The translations under genes and the position numbers were made by a program. This document shows, one piece after another, positions 25,421 through 38,664 of a stretch of 64,000 nucleotides of DNA. How positions within the stretch are numbered: the stretch's first letter is position 1; each line of letters begins with the position of its first letter. The notes beneath the pieces were generated by a model. It ran no database searches, was not told the DNA's origin, and saw nothing but the letters and a program-made list of their open reading frames with translations. This DNA is from Apostichopus japonicus (lineage: Eukaryota > Echinodermata > Holothuroidea > Aspidochirotida > Stichopodidae): the NCBI RefSeq assembly GCF_037975245.1, contig NC_092565.1, positions 10,660,499 through 10,724,498 on the forward strand. Reading direction: 5' to 3'.

Positions 25421-28267
25421 TATAGTATACCAAACCTAATTTAAATATGAGAATATAAGTTTTTTTGTTTACCATTACCTGTTTAGGATAATCACCCGGG
25501 ACTAATGGCGGTAGGCTATTGGTGTGGGGGTAAGGGCAGAAAAACTGCTTTCTGATTGAAGCTCTCAATTTTATCTTCGTTTGAAATTTTGCATGCTGAT
25601 TTCTCTTACGTAGTAGCCGGTTAAATGATGATGCTAAAAGCTGGTTAGGAATGAGTATCATTAAAACTCGAGATTTTTAATAATAATTTACATCACATAT
25701 ACAATAATATCACACATCGGGAGCAGGTACCTTTTTTTGGCATGAAAAGGTTATTCTCCGGGAAAACACAAACTTCCGCAAAAGTTGGCATCTGATTTTG
25801 CAGCTGGTACCATCAACGATTCAAGCTATACCAAACAGTTTCAAACTGACCCGAGAATCAAATTTTGTCATATCGACAGAAACGAGTATTTTCTTGTAAA
25901 AGTTGCAAGTATATTTCACTTTAGTAGAGAAGACTGTGACGTCAGTTTCAATTAAACCAACCAAGGTCAAAGAGCGTCCTCTCTGGCAGATTGTCTGAAC
26001 TATAACTAGAAAATTGTCAAAGTTTGGATTTACGTTTTAATTAAAAATTTACTCAGCGAACCAAGTTTCGGAAGTTCATTCACAGACGTCTTAATTTCTC
26101 TTTACATGCGATAATCTATAGAAAGATACAAATCGACATCATCGGAAAACTCAGCAAGCTAAATCACAACTTAACACTTAACTGGCTGCGAAATTGCTAC
26201 TTTGACACAATGACAGTCAAGATGGCACCTATCTTCTGGTAAACTTTACATAGGGTCCATCGCGAATATGGTGAAAACATGAAGTCTTAATCAGAAGTAT
26301 AACGGAAAAAATATCGGAACTACGGTAAGGTCATTGGTATTATTCACAAATTTGAGATCGCTATAACTGGATGGAAATATTTTCAAAAGTATTCTCCTAT
26401 AGAGGCTCCGATCCAGTCCAAATTATTACCATTTTCATTGAGGAGGATTTTTCATAAATACAATTAAAAGGGTCGGTGTGGATAACTATATAAAATTAGC
26501 ATGTTCAGACAGGCAGTTAAATAGGCTACTTTGAAATGAAACAGCATATACCTTGGGAGTATAAAATACAACCAAAGACTGAAATTTGGTTGTTTATTTC
26601 AAATTTATCACTTGTTTAGTTGGAATTTGTTTTTAAGGGTTTTTTTTTTTTTTTGGGGGGGGGGGTTGAACTGTGGGCGGGTAGGAGTGTCGGTACCGCT
26701 GCAACTGCACGACGAGAAAAAAAATCTGCTGTGAAGCGCGTGACAAATAAAGTGTGTTCCTGATAGGGATTCCCACTCAAATATTTTGCGACAAACAATG
26801 TGGCCATTGGAGCCATTCGCGTCTTACTTCCGTAGATATCAGATGTGTGAACCAAAAAAATGAAAAAGACACGGAATTACTACATCAAATTGCAGCTTTC
26901 ATAGCACTTACTGCAAATTCAGCAATTTAGTACAGTGAGTTTATGGCTTTGTAATAACACGTTGGGGCATAACATCAACTCTTTTAAGTATTCCCCTTCA
27001 TATGCGAAAGTAAATTGTAACAACAAAGATAACCACCAGAAGGAAATCAAAGTTTCAAGATTTGCCAGCCTATAACAGCTGACAGGTATTTGTGCCTGAT
27101 CGTCCAACCTCTTAAGAGTGAAGCCATTAACTTTCTTAAAGGCTCTTAAGGAAATAATAGTATCGAGCCACCATTGAGTGTAAAAGTATGGTTTCCTGCA
27201 TGCAGCCCATATATTGTATACAGATCCCACGTTCTTGAGCGGATTAATAAGACATCGTTACCTTTAAGCACGATCTGCGTGAGTTTTCCGTGTGAAGTCG
27301 ACTTAGAGCTTAGTAACAAAACAACAAAAACAGCATACAACTGGGTCTTTATGTTGTGTTAGAATAATCCATCGTAAACTGTAGTTCTGAATTAAGATCG
27401 AATCGAATAGATCGAACTCCAGTATATAAATTCCAGCAAGCTATTTCATTAGGTTGGCTCACTTATCCCTTGCGGGTTGCTTTTAATGAACAGCAAACAA
27501 AATAAGCAATTGGTTTACTTTATTCGATAATGTCATCAAATTAACCCCGTTTTTTAAACTACATTTTACGGCCCCAGTATAGTACAAGTGTTTTCAATCA
27601 AATCGGAAATTCCAAAATGTTAGGGTGTTTGTTGAACGAAACAAACAACGGAAATAAGTAGTAGAAATTTACAGCGATTCGAATGTAAGCTGCTTGAATT
27701 ATGATTGTGTACACTCGTAAGTGATAGATTGGGAAGGAAGATGAAATGGGGGTATTTACCCAAAAGTGATCACGGGGGAGGGGGGGGGGGGGGTCGCATG
27801 TCTTTAAACCTTCACCGCTATTGTATAGCCCGGATAGGCTGAAAGGGCGAGTGGAGCGTATCAACACACTTACGTTGTTTTACATTAAATCAACACTGAA
27901 AATCATGAAATAAATGTTACTTTACAAAAAAAAAACAACAACAACAACAAACAAACCTCTTATACACCGAGACTGTAACATAATGATAACGAGATAAGTG
28001 TTACCCTACGCTGCAAGCATGTATCTTACTGGCAGGCAGTGTTCTCATTGCGATTTTAGCAGCAATGTTATAGTGTATTTCAGCTAACAACTTTTGTGTC
28101 GTTTCTGAATTACATACTGTATATAATACATAATAATGATATACTATTCAAGACATCTGTTATTCCTCTTTTATATACACTTTTTACACAACTATTACAA
28201 TGTTACCAGCCAAAAGAGTATATTATTAGTATTATAGTATATTATTATATAATTTTTTATAAACTGG

Positions 28268-28268
<1 letters not shown>
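23550..28268. other. Gene-poor stretch upstream of the receptor gene
   Basis: Should contain the receptor promoter, but no definite TATA box or other element is assignable by eye. Short (TA)n tracts lie at ~24670-24695 and ~25389-25417. No exon was recognised. Confidence 0.45.
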
Positions 28269-28349
<81 letters not shown>

Positions 28350-28372
28350 ATATATATATAGATATATATATT
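28269..28372. repeat. (TA)n microsatellite
   Basis: About 100 bp of TA with a few single-base interruptions. Confidence 0.95.
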
Positions 28373-28574
28373 GTTAAAGATTACAAGCAAAACAAATACA
28401 AAATATTTTCACCTCAATTGCCATGGTTACACCATTTACTCTGCTGTTGCCAAATGCATTCACAAAATATCTCAAATTTTGGAAAATTCATTTCTTCTCC
28501 ACACAAAAGTAGTGTGTTGAGTTAGTTTCAACATATGAGGATGCAGACAATTTCCAGTCATTTTGTCATATGGA

Positions 28575-28800
28575 TATCAACTTTAAACTACCGGAATATT
28601 CCTTTAACTTAGTGTAGCGAGTGGATACATTCGATTCGCCATTTTGTATCTTTCTTAAGACTCCGGTAGTTTATTGATTTTTGCTTCATCAACTGCTAAG
28701 TATCTTGATTCTCAATGTTCGAACAGAGTGATTGACACCAGTCTCTGAACACTTACGCAAACGTCGCCTTTATAAGGAAATTCACCCGCTACAATTTAAA
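28575..28800. repeat. Inverted-repeat cluster
   Basis: AAACTACCGGA at ~28585 is complemented by TCCGGTAGTTT at ~28661. A weaker pair (tgtagcgagtggata and attcacccgctaca) brackets 28613-28795. It may be a decayed MITE, but complete termini are not identifiable. Confidence 0.4.
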
Positions 28801-28972
28801 GGGGATTGATTTTCACTCGAAATGTTGTCACCTGCATTTACAAAGTCTCAAAGCTGTCGCATTGATCGACAGGTTAAAGCCTACACTCGTTCTATTTATT
28901 ACCAGTTTACGATGTAGTAGAACTACAACATCAGTCGCTCTTATAGGCCTATACACACACACACACACACAT

Positions 28973-28977
<5 letters not shown>

Positions 28978-29028
<51 letters not shown>

Positions 29029-29200
29029 TATATATACATATATCTATATATCTATATATATATATCTATATCTATATATATATATCTATATATAATGTAG
29101 ATATGTATATATATATATATAATGTATATATTATATATAATGTATATAATATATAATGTATACATTATATAATAATATATATAATAATATATCTAAAATA
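28978..29200. repeat. Compound (TA)n / (TATATC)n microsatellite
   Basis: Starts as (AC)n then pure TA, passing into tatatc and taatgta variants. Confidence 0.93.
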
Positions 29201-29628
29201 ACAAACAGTAATAAGACAGAGGAAAAAAATCCCATTTACATTGGCCTATATACATACATATATCTTCATTACATCAATATCTGAAACACGATTTTATACA
29301 ATGATTTCAAGGTAGGTAACGGCGAAGGGCAGCGCCGGGGTTTGGGTGGGGTGTCATCTATGCCGCACAGTTTATGCCAAATCGCATGCAGTTCTAATCT
29401 ATTCAATAAACACCTCAGTGGTGAGAATTGTCGACATCAATAATATTCTATAACTTTATATAATCTAGCCCTACATTTTGGGTTAAATCTTAATTATTTC
29501 TGTGTTAAATTTGTTACAATCTTGTGGTTACTGAAACAGGTCTCTCTTTTTAGAGAAACAAACATTTTTTTAAACGATTTAAATAAAAGTGTTGATAGTA
29601 AGAATTCTCCACGCCCCCCCCCCCCTCT

Positions 29629-30216
29629 ATGAATGAAATCCTTACGAGAATATTTGGAGTTCTACATTGGTGCTTTAAGAGTCTAATAAATATATCTAAA
29701 ATGCGGTTCTATCTTAATAAATCTGAGTTAAGCACTATTGTTCAATCCATGGTTATTTCGCATATTGATTATTGTAAATCACTTTATTTTGGTATCAACC
29801 AACATTTACATGATCAACTCCAATCTGTTTAAAATTTTGCTACAAGAATGATATATGGTAGAAGTAGATATGATCATGTGACTGATCTATTCCATGATCT
29901 TCATTGGCTTAAAATCAAGGAGAGGGTGTCCTTTAAAATAATATTGATTGTGTTTAAGTCTGTTAGAGGACTGGGTCCTAAATATATCCATGACCTGTTG
30001 GTAATCTCTGACCGTAGCAGAAATACGTTATTGATAGAGCCTCGAGTTAAATCCTCGTATGGGTATCGCTCGTTTGCGAAGGCTGGACCTAAATTGTGGA
30101 ATAAGCTTCTTGTCAGCCTTAAATTAGTCCAAATTGCTGCTACTTTTAAGAAGCAATTAAAACACTACTTATTTGTCAATGGTTCTGATTTCAGCCAGAA
30201 TCTCGACCAGGTTTAA
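29629..30216 (+). pseudogene. LINE (CR1/L2/Jockey-type) ORF2 C-terminal fragment, broken by a stop
   Basis: Two in-frame blocks, 29629-29832 and 29833-30216, encode the region after the reverse-transcriptase fingers/palm of a non-LTR retrotransposon. Hallmarks are SHIDYCKSLYFGI, then DLHWLKIKERVSFKI, VRGLGPKYIHDLL, and AGPKLWNKL...ATFKKQLKHYLF, all in the usual order. A TAA at 29830-29832 separates the blocks in the same frame. The RT catalytic motif and the endonuclease are absent, so the copy is 5'-truncated and dead. The downstream 'aagccttataagccttatta' may be its 3' tail. Clade assignment is from memory of family motifs. Confidence 0.85.
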
Positions 30217-30827
30217 CTTTTGTATCATTACTTTGAGATTTATTTAGTTGTTTTCCAGCACAGCAGTGCACATAGTTTTCTGTAGTTGTTGTGCTCATTT
30301 ATAAGCCTTATAAGCCTTATTATAATTAGTCTGTAATCAATCTAAGCCCCGCCCCTTTACAAAACTCGTGATACCGCCCGGCCCCTGTCTATTAGTTAGA
30401 CTGAGGGGGCATCATAACATGTTTGAACAGTACACTGTTACAGAGCTTGATGACACAAAATGACAACCAACATTGTCTTCGATAACTGGTATACTGCCAT
30501 TACTTCTTTAATATATAATTTTAGTATAATAACAGCTAATCATTCACTTTTTCGTAGAATCGAACCACTTTGTCTTCGTTCATGTATGTCATAAATATGA
30601 AGAAGAACATGAATCTTAAATTAGATTAATCGTTTCATTAAAAGATGCTTAGCAGTCTATGTATATACCACTCTGTGCACAATGTAAACAATGAGCCAAT
30701 CATTTCACTATACGCACACGTAATACTAGAAACAAAAAGATAACGCCCCTACCCCCCCCCCCCCTTCCCAGAGAGCATAACCTTTTATTTAGCAGATAGT
30801 ATAATATTAATATTTACATTAAAGATC

Positions 30828-30917
30828 ATGTCAGCAACGAGCTTTCCTTCATATGAATTAGTGGAACCAGAGTCCATATGTGCCGTATGTTATAATAACT
30901 CCAATGAATTCTGCATG
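30828..30917 (+). CDS. Candidate first coding exon (unidentified)
   Basis: ATG opens 30 codons ending exactly at a consensus donor (gtgagt at 30918). The peptide includes ESICAVCYNNSNEFCM, with a C-x2-C-x8-C spacing that could bind zinc or form disulfides. No second exon was found and no family is recognised; it may be chance. Confidence 0.18.
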
Positions 30918-32154
30918 GTGAGTCTTTTTTTGTGTGGTTATATGGAGATAAATTGAAATGATTAAACTTCCATTATTATTTCCCCCAATTTACAATAATG
31001 AAGATGTATAATATAAATTAACAATTTATCAATTGTACGGTAATTCAGTTTATTGTAAATTGTCCATGAGCTATATCCAGAAACTCGTTCCAGACTAATG
31101 TTGCTGATAGTCTACTTAGTGAAAAGGAAAACTATAGATGATAATATAGAAACCTCACGGACAAAATTAAAGGTCTTCACCAGAATTACAGACTGGCCAT
31201 GAACCTATAAAAGGAAGTTGTCCATATCAAACTGAAGTTACTGGTATTCATATTTTTTTTTTAAATGCGTTACACGCACGTTACAATATATGTTACACCG
31301 TCGCGCCGGAAGTACAAATAAATTCGCTATTATTGTAATTTTATTATAATTGCAAATAAGTATAGGCCTGTTCAGATGACACGTGGTGATACGATAATCT
31401 ATAAATAATAATAATAATACGGGTTACCTTTTTGTACAGTAACGTATAAAGTCTATGCATTTTGTTCACTTTCTTGATACAATTTCGTAAACCATATTAT
31501 TTTCAAGTTCCAAGTGGCAGTCCCTTCTTCTTAGCAATTCTTAGTGATATATACAAACTTCATTTGTATAGTCCTATAGGACATTTCAATGGTCCCGATA
31601 ACATGATGAATCATTTAACCGGGGATTAATCCTTTATAACGTACCGCGGTACCACGGTACCGGTATAGTGAGACTGTAATGAAACTGAATACAAAAGAAA
31701 GTTATCCAAATTTTCACACGAAAAGTTACTGGTATTATAGATTACAGGCACGTTACACGGAGGTTATATAGTCGCACCGGAAGTACAATTAATTCACCAT
31801 CATTGTAAATTTATACAGTCACAAGCCTTTATAACGTACCGGTAAAGTGACGCCATGGAGTGGGACGAGTGGATAAAAGGAAAATCCACTCCCTCCCTGT
31901 TACTTAATACATGATCAATTAAAGCAGTAGTCGTTGGCAAAGCCATTCCTCCGTTGCAGAGCACAGGTAACGAGGTTAACAGCGGTGAAGCGATGTTATT
32001 ACCGGTATTATGGGGAGGGTCGGGGCGGGGGCGCTACATTCCATTGTCAGTCGAAGGGGGGGGGGGTGGTTATGGTTCAATTGGGAATTTTTAGTTTACA
32101 TTCAGCCGAGTAACAATTAGACCACTGCAACGAGTGCACACTCCTCCCCATCCA

Positions 32155-32345
32155 TGGTGTTCAGCACACAGCACAGCCTTGAGCCTATAGAGCAAATTAT
32201 AGACTTAATTTGTAATGTGAATATGCCTGTGAGTGTGCAAAACTTCATCCCTGGCGTTCAGCACACAGCACAGCCTTGCGCCTAGAGCAAATTATATACT
32301 GAATTTGTAATGTGAATATGCCTGTGAGTATGCAAAAATTCAAAC
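32155..32345. repeat. 97-bp tandem duplication
   Basis: Two copies starting 'cagcacacagcacagcctt' at 32162 and 32259. They share 'taatgtgaatatgcctgtga' and differ by a few substitutions and small indels. Confidence 0.9.
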
Positions 32346-33954
32346 CAAAAGGATGGTGTCCATCTCGTTGTTTTTAAGTTGGTCGATAGGAATACACTAA
32401 TCGGATACATGCTTTCATCTCGACCTATAAACCAATAGCAAAGAACGGGACACCTTTGTTTTGGTTTGAATTTTTTCATTCGCTCAATCATTTCGAAAAG
32501 TGCCAAATTTTTGATGAAGAAGTACAAGATTGTATATGATTAATTACTGTACAATAGTATCAGGAACGATTTTAGAGTGAGGGGGATCGGTTAATTTGTG
32601 TTTATAATGGAATGCATAATGGGGATTTAAAACAAAGCAGACACCAAAACGGTCTCTCTAGAACGTAACATTTTAACAAATTGTATCCATAACCTTTATC
32701 ACGGGCTATCACTGTTTAATAGAGATCCAATTCTCTCATATAGGTTGAAGGACAAACGTGCAAGTTTAAACGTACATAAAACTTGATTTGACTTTATGCT
32801 ATCAAATAAAAAACATATATATATATATATATATATTTATATATTGACTCTGAGCGTTTAGAACTTACCTATGGACTGGAGTTCTCTGTTGATATATAAA
32901 TCCTGTGTCGTTTGAGCTTTTGTCAGAACCGGACCCTGATTTTTATGCTTTACGGACTGCGAGAGTGTTCTGCCTCTTGTACGTGATGGCTAGTAACTAT
33001 ATTTATCCAGTACGGCATGGCTATCGCATGACGAAGTTTATTGTTTAGCGATGGAGATTTATTTACAAAATCATCGTATACTTCGGATGAACTTTCCGCA
33101 CCATTCGTCTTGATATCCTTACATTGTGCTGGTGGAGTTGCGGATACGTAAACTGCTCCAGATAAGATACGGAGAGGTTGAAATAGAAAACCGTTGATCC
33201 GTGAAGCCGTGAGGAATCGCCGTCTGCTTTTCTTGTCACAAATAGAGAAAAGAGTTGACTTCTAAATCAACTTAATCCACTTCTATGTACCATCGTAATA
33301 TTTTGGTTTTTTTAAACAGACAAGCTGCAGTGTTGATTCCTAGTAGACGAATCTGACAAGTGATGCCATTTGTCTATATACCTCTATCTGCTAAATTAAA
33401 TATGGTAAGAAATATTAAAGGTGCAGTGTGTATAGGCGAATACACTTCCTATTATAATAATTTTAATGCAGATGATGTACAGAATGTTTAAGGTATGTAT
33501 GTATCTAACGGTGACCTATAGGAACGTTATTTTGTGTCATAATATGTGGGCTGGTATATATTGAAGTTTTACATAAGTTGGAATCTAACCTCTGTATTGT
33601 GTGAGCGCGTGCACGCTGTTGCAGTATTATTTTCTAAGTAATCACATTTTCTTTGTAATTAGGCCAACAAAAACACCAGTGTGACTTCTCCGAGCAAGTG
33701 AAAATTCCACAGCAAAAAATCGAGATGGATATATATATATATATTTCTTTTCGATGTAATTCCTCCTCTGTTTAGTCTATATAAGCAATCCAAAACGTTA
33801 TAGTACTAATAACAAACTAATGTAAGTTTGTTGATAGGTATTCCGTTCTGTATACGCCTACCCTGATCTTTATCGGCGAGAGAAACTGTTGACGTTGCTA
33901 TAGTGTGTAATGTCCCCTAATTAAATCTTAGATTAACCCATACATACTGATTAA

Positions 33955-35480
33955 ACTGTGTCAAATATGTGACGGTGCGGTCAGTCTGTTAAAGTTATAT
34001 ATTGAGTTTGAAAAGGGAACTTGAACGATGAGGTCAGTATTGTGTGAGCATGTGACAGGAGTACTATTAATCTGTATATTAACTTTAGATGGGAGTAAAA
34101 GGAGGAGCTCTGTATTTTTTATAGCACATGACATAAAGCTGTACCATAAATTTGAGTTAACTAGAACGCGGATGAACTCAGTATATTGTGTTAGCATGTG
34201 ACATCAGTACTATTAATCTGTATATTAAGTTTCGATGGGAGTAGAAGGATGAGCTCTGTATTTTGTTATAGCACATGACATAAAGCTGTACCATAAATTT
34301 GAGTTGACTAGAACGCGGATGAACTCAGTATATTGTGTTAGCATGTGACATCAGTACTATTAATCTGTATATTAAGTTTCGATGGGAGTAGAAGGAGAAA
34401 CTTTGTATAATGTTAGAGCACATGACAGTATAGTATTATAAAGCTGTACCATCAATTTGAGTTGACTAGAACGCGGATGAACTCAGTATATTTAATTGGT
34501 TTGTGACAGTATAGGTACTATAAAGCTGTAGATTGAATTTCAGGGAGAACAGAATAATGAACTCATTATGGCGTTACATCTTGCAGTAGTTGTGTATATT
34601 AAGTTTCGAGCAGAACTAGAAATAGAAAGCTGAACTTAGTATTGTGTTCGCGTGTGACAGTCAAGGGCGTAGGAACCGGAGGGCTGGGGAGCGCCAGCCC
34701 CCTCAGTGCAAAATATGGTGGGGCGGAAGTATTATTCCCCCCCCCCCCCCCGCTTCGCAAGTCAGAAAACCCCTTTTTCATTTCTCAATAAATGATAACA
34801 ACATTCGTCATTTTACTCAGAACATTTTGGCAGAAAAAAATCTCATTTGGAGCACCAAATTGCATCTAAGGCCAGGTGAAAATGCAAAAATTATTTACAA
34901 ATAGAGGGGGTGTTGAAGTGTGCTATATTGCACCAAATTGCATCTGAGGCCACCTGGAAATGCAAAAAATTTCCAAAAGGTTTCTTATGGAGACAAGAAC
35001 GACGAACTCAGTATATTATGTCCAAATGTGACAGAAGTCTGAAGCCTGTATATTGCCACGTTTTAATGAAACTAACGATGGACTCGTTAACATGTGTTGC
35101 TGTATATTGATTTTCAAGGAGACTAGACCAATGAACTCAGTATGCATGTTGTGTTTTAATATGTGAGAGTATTAGTAACATAAAATAGTATATTGCGTTT
35201 GAAGGCGACAATACGAATGGATCAGTATATAGTGTGATAGCATGTGACAGTAACTGAGTTATATTGTAGGTTCAAGGTGACTAAGAGCGATGAACTCGGA
35301 ATTGTGTTTATATGTCACCGTATACTGTATATTATACTGTAGCCTGACGGTATATGAGTTCAGTGAAGACACGATGGACTCCGTGTCTTGTTAATGTGTG
35401 AACATGGTATAATCTCAAGCGGTATGGTGAGTTGACAGAGGCTTAGAAGGTAGGAATCAGTATTGTGTTAATAAGTAACA
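33955..35480. repeat. Minisatellite with ~73-bp units in a 147-bp two-part period
   Basis: Related segments with 'catgtgacagtactattaatctgtatatt' (A type) and 'gcacatgacataaagctgtacc' (B type) alternate. Two A-B dimers at ~34184-34480 are almost identical with a period of 147 bp. Flanking copies on both sides are far more diverged. The array is split by a hAT-type MITE at 34662. No long open frame spans it. Confidence 0.75.
34662..34980. mobile_element. hAT-type MITE, copy 3, right end lost
   Basis: Starts CAAGGGCGTAGGAACC like copy 1 and follows it as far as 'gaggccacctggaaatgcaaa'. The array sequence then resumes with no right terminus. No target duplication can be recovered. A deletion of the last ~90 bp is the simplest reading. 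Confidence 0.8.
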
Positions 35481-35979
35481 GCAATGATAAAACGCTGTAC
35501 ATTGTCTTTGAAATTGATGGTGTGTTTACGTGTGTTAGTAGTACTACCACTGTGTATAAGTTAAGTTTGAAGTGGTCTAGAACCCTGGCGTTTAAAGTGA
35601 TAGTTACGACCTTCTTAAGGATCGTCGAAAAAATAAGTGACGCCAAAAACTACGGAAGACCAAAAAAGAGCCGATATTTGTGGGTAAAAACATGGGAAAA
35701 TCTTAAACATAATATAATTCGAAGTTGCAAAATATAACACCAATTTGCAACTAAGCACCCTTTATCATATATAAATTTCTCAAAGGGGAAGGGGGATAAC
35801 TCCCAACCGTAGTCCCCTTCCCAGGCCACAGCATCCGCTACTGGGGGGGGGGGGGGGTCGTCAACATGATGAAGGTGAAAATCGGTACATCAAGCAATAC
35901 AGTTTGACTACCAGACGTCTTCAATAATTATTTTAGCGATATATGTTATGTTAGTAGTAGGAACTTGAACTTGAATAAC

Positions 35980-36420
35980 AGTGAGGATGATGACGATGAC
36001 GACGACGACAACAATGGTGTAGTTGACTATATATGGTGATCACGAATGACGACGCAGATGACGATGATGACGATGGTGATGACGACGACAATGATAAGAA
36101 GACTATGGTGATCACGAATGACGACGCGATGACGATGATGACGATGGTGATGACGACGACAATGATAAGAAGACTATGGTGATCACGAATGACGACGCAG
36201 ATGACGATGATGACAATGGTGATGACGACGGCAATGATAAGAAGACTATGGTGATCACGAACGACGACGCCGATGACGATGACGATGACGAAGACAATGA
36301 TGAAAATGGCAATGACGATGACGATGTGTCTTTCGATGGCAATGACTATATCGATGATGACAGTGGCGATTGCAATGACTTTATTGACGAAGACAGTGAT
36401 GATGACCCTCGAGGCAGTTT
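35980..36420 (+). repeat. 72-bp minisatellite with Asp/Asn-coding potential
   Basis: Units beginning 'actatggtgatcacgaa' start at 36102, 36173 and 36245 (spacing 71 then 72), with a further partial unit before 36102. The frame 36176-36433 encodes repeats of KKTMVITNDDADDDDD. The 71-bp unit has lost one base, so the array as a whole is not in one frame. No start context or splice sites support a gene. Confidence 0.8.
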
Positions 36421-36433
36421 CGTCACCTTGTAG

Positions 36434-38478
36434 ATGCCCCCCCCCCCCACCCTCCTTAGTACATCAGACGTCAGGGAAATCAATAGAGGTTCTGCATTAT
36501 TTTGTACTCTTGACGGTCCGATAGATGAACAAATCTCCTTGCTTCAATTCGAGAATGCCGCGTCGTTTCGTCAAACCCCTCTCTCTCTCTCTCTGTCGTA
36601 TCACGATTATGCAATAATTCCAAAGATATTCAATGTTTCTTGAGATCGATATGCAGCTTTAAAAGATAAAAAAAAAAAACCATGACGCAAGTTTCGATTA
36701 GGAGTAGCCTATCACTGTAAAGAGAAATTTAATAGATTTTGCCCGGATATAATATTAGAATGGAGTCAGTGAGGAAGTGAATCAAGTGGTGAAAACTCAT
36801 GCCGATATAAATATGGTTTCTTCGGGGGGTGTTATAAAATCTCCTTGGTAGCCTATGTGTGAACCAATTAACAGATTCCGCTGACTATCACAAGTCGTCT
36901 ACAATCACAAATTCCATCAGTCACAACAGATGATGGAGGATATATAGGTGATTCTTCCTGCACTTGCTCTGTTTTATAATTAGAAGGATCATATTGAACG
37001 CGCTTTGTGACAATAATTAAGTTATTTGTCATTGTCAATCCTATAGAGGTTTGGAAATGAGAACGAATTTAACTTATTTATTCTTTTGAAGTAACGACAA
37101 CTTGAGTCAATAGTGATAAAATTAGGTAATAGAATCACCGAACCCAAACACTTTTAAATTTCTATATTTTTTGACACTTTTAGAGCAAACTAGATGTTGG
37201 TTGGGTTTTATTAACAAACATTGCACATGTACGGGTAAACCACATGCTCACTTCCAAACATATGTACAAACGCATGGTTCAAATAGTGCGATATGCTGAT
37301 AGTATTGCTGGTGATGGGTCTAGAATTTTCGTCTAGAAATTGAACCATTAAAAAATAGCGAGGCTATTGTAGTCCTGTAGGTTAAAATCGGTGATTGTTT
37401 CGCTTAAGAAAAAAGAAAGAAAAAAAAAGAAAGAAAAGAAAACGAAAGAGACATTTTCGGCGTCTGTAACCTAACCAAACAAACATGTTTATAGCATTAC
37501 AGGAAATGTGAATGCAGGACTGAACACTGACAAGGGGAGTTTTTATAAATATATCTGAAGAAGCAAATCACTTTTTGGGCAGACCGGCATTCCAACCGGC
37601 AGTGACCACATGAGTATATGTCCTGCGCCCTCCAAACCGAGTTAATCAGTCCTCGGTCGGTAGTCATCCATCTATAGCCATTATTTGCCCGGGGAAGGGG
37701 ATAAGTGGTGGGGGGGTAGGTAGAATTAGAAACCATTAAGAACTTACATTTTTAACGTTGTTTCAGAATCACATACCCTTACGGCTTTGTTTTAGTTACC
37801 TTTTACCGTGGAGCTATTCCGTAATAGCAACATGACTACGTGATAACATGAAGAAATTCACGAGTTGTGAAATTGAAATTAGAGGGCGCTAGTTTTCTAT
37901 ACCGGCACTAGATCGATATGATTGCTAATTTTGGAATACCATCATTTCCATTCTCCGACATTTTAGATTTGATGCTAGAAAAGAGACATTTCCCAAACGA
38001 TGAAATGGAACAAAAATTGTCGATTTTTTTTATTGCATCGTTGCCGATGGCAAATTCGAGATGCAACGGTTATAGGGTGAGGATTTTATTGTGAATTCAG
38101 TACACTTTTCTCATTGATGGCGCTAGTCCCACTTCAACAGGTAATTGTAAGTGAAATACTTCGTGACAATATGACTACGGTGGATATTATTCCATTATAT
38201 GATATGTTAATTTACAATTACGAGGCTATAGTTGGGAAGCAGAATACGAAAAAAAAGTTTTAGTGACGTATGGACGGATACATCAGCGTTGCTTGCAATT
38301 ATTATGATTATTTTTTTTAGAAATAGAGAAACAGACATTTTCTGATTTGTTGGTGCTGGTCCTCTCTTTTATAAAGGAGGGTGTGGCCCTGGGGTCACTG
38401 AAGCCGACTCCAGTGTAGGGGGCTCTGGGAGTCCATCCCCTTAGTTAAATAGGTTAGACGTCAAATTTTGCGTTCTGT
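36434..38478. other. Intergenic sequence, nothing recognised
   Basis: Holds homopolymer runs (C, A/G) and unique AT-rich DNA. No exon or element termini were identified. Confidence 0.4.

Positions 38479-38664
<186 letters not shown>

Larger units (their letters stand above)
30217..33954. other. Gene-poor stretch with local duplications
   Basis: Contains a candidate first exon (30828-30917), a dispersed ~110-bp pair (31212-31335 and 31705-31815, sharing gttacacg and cgccggaagtacaa motifs), a 97-bp tandem duplication and a short (TA)n at ~32815. Nothing else was recognised. Confidence 0.45.

Noticed and set aside
28797-28830. TTAAAGGGG start of a possible second Kolobok-type MITE
   Set aside because: No complementary terminus with TTAA was found within 1 kb.
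33955-35480. Possible CRISPR-like array
   Set aside because: Units are contiguous, diverged and ~73 bp with no repeat-spacer alternation, and the DNA is clearly animal.
36112-36342. Serine-rich minus-strand frame
   Set aside because: Reverse translation of the 72-bp minisatellite; no gene signals.
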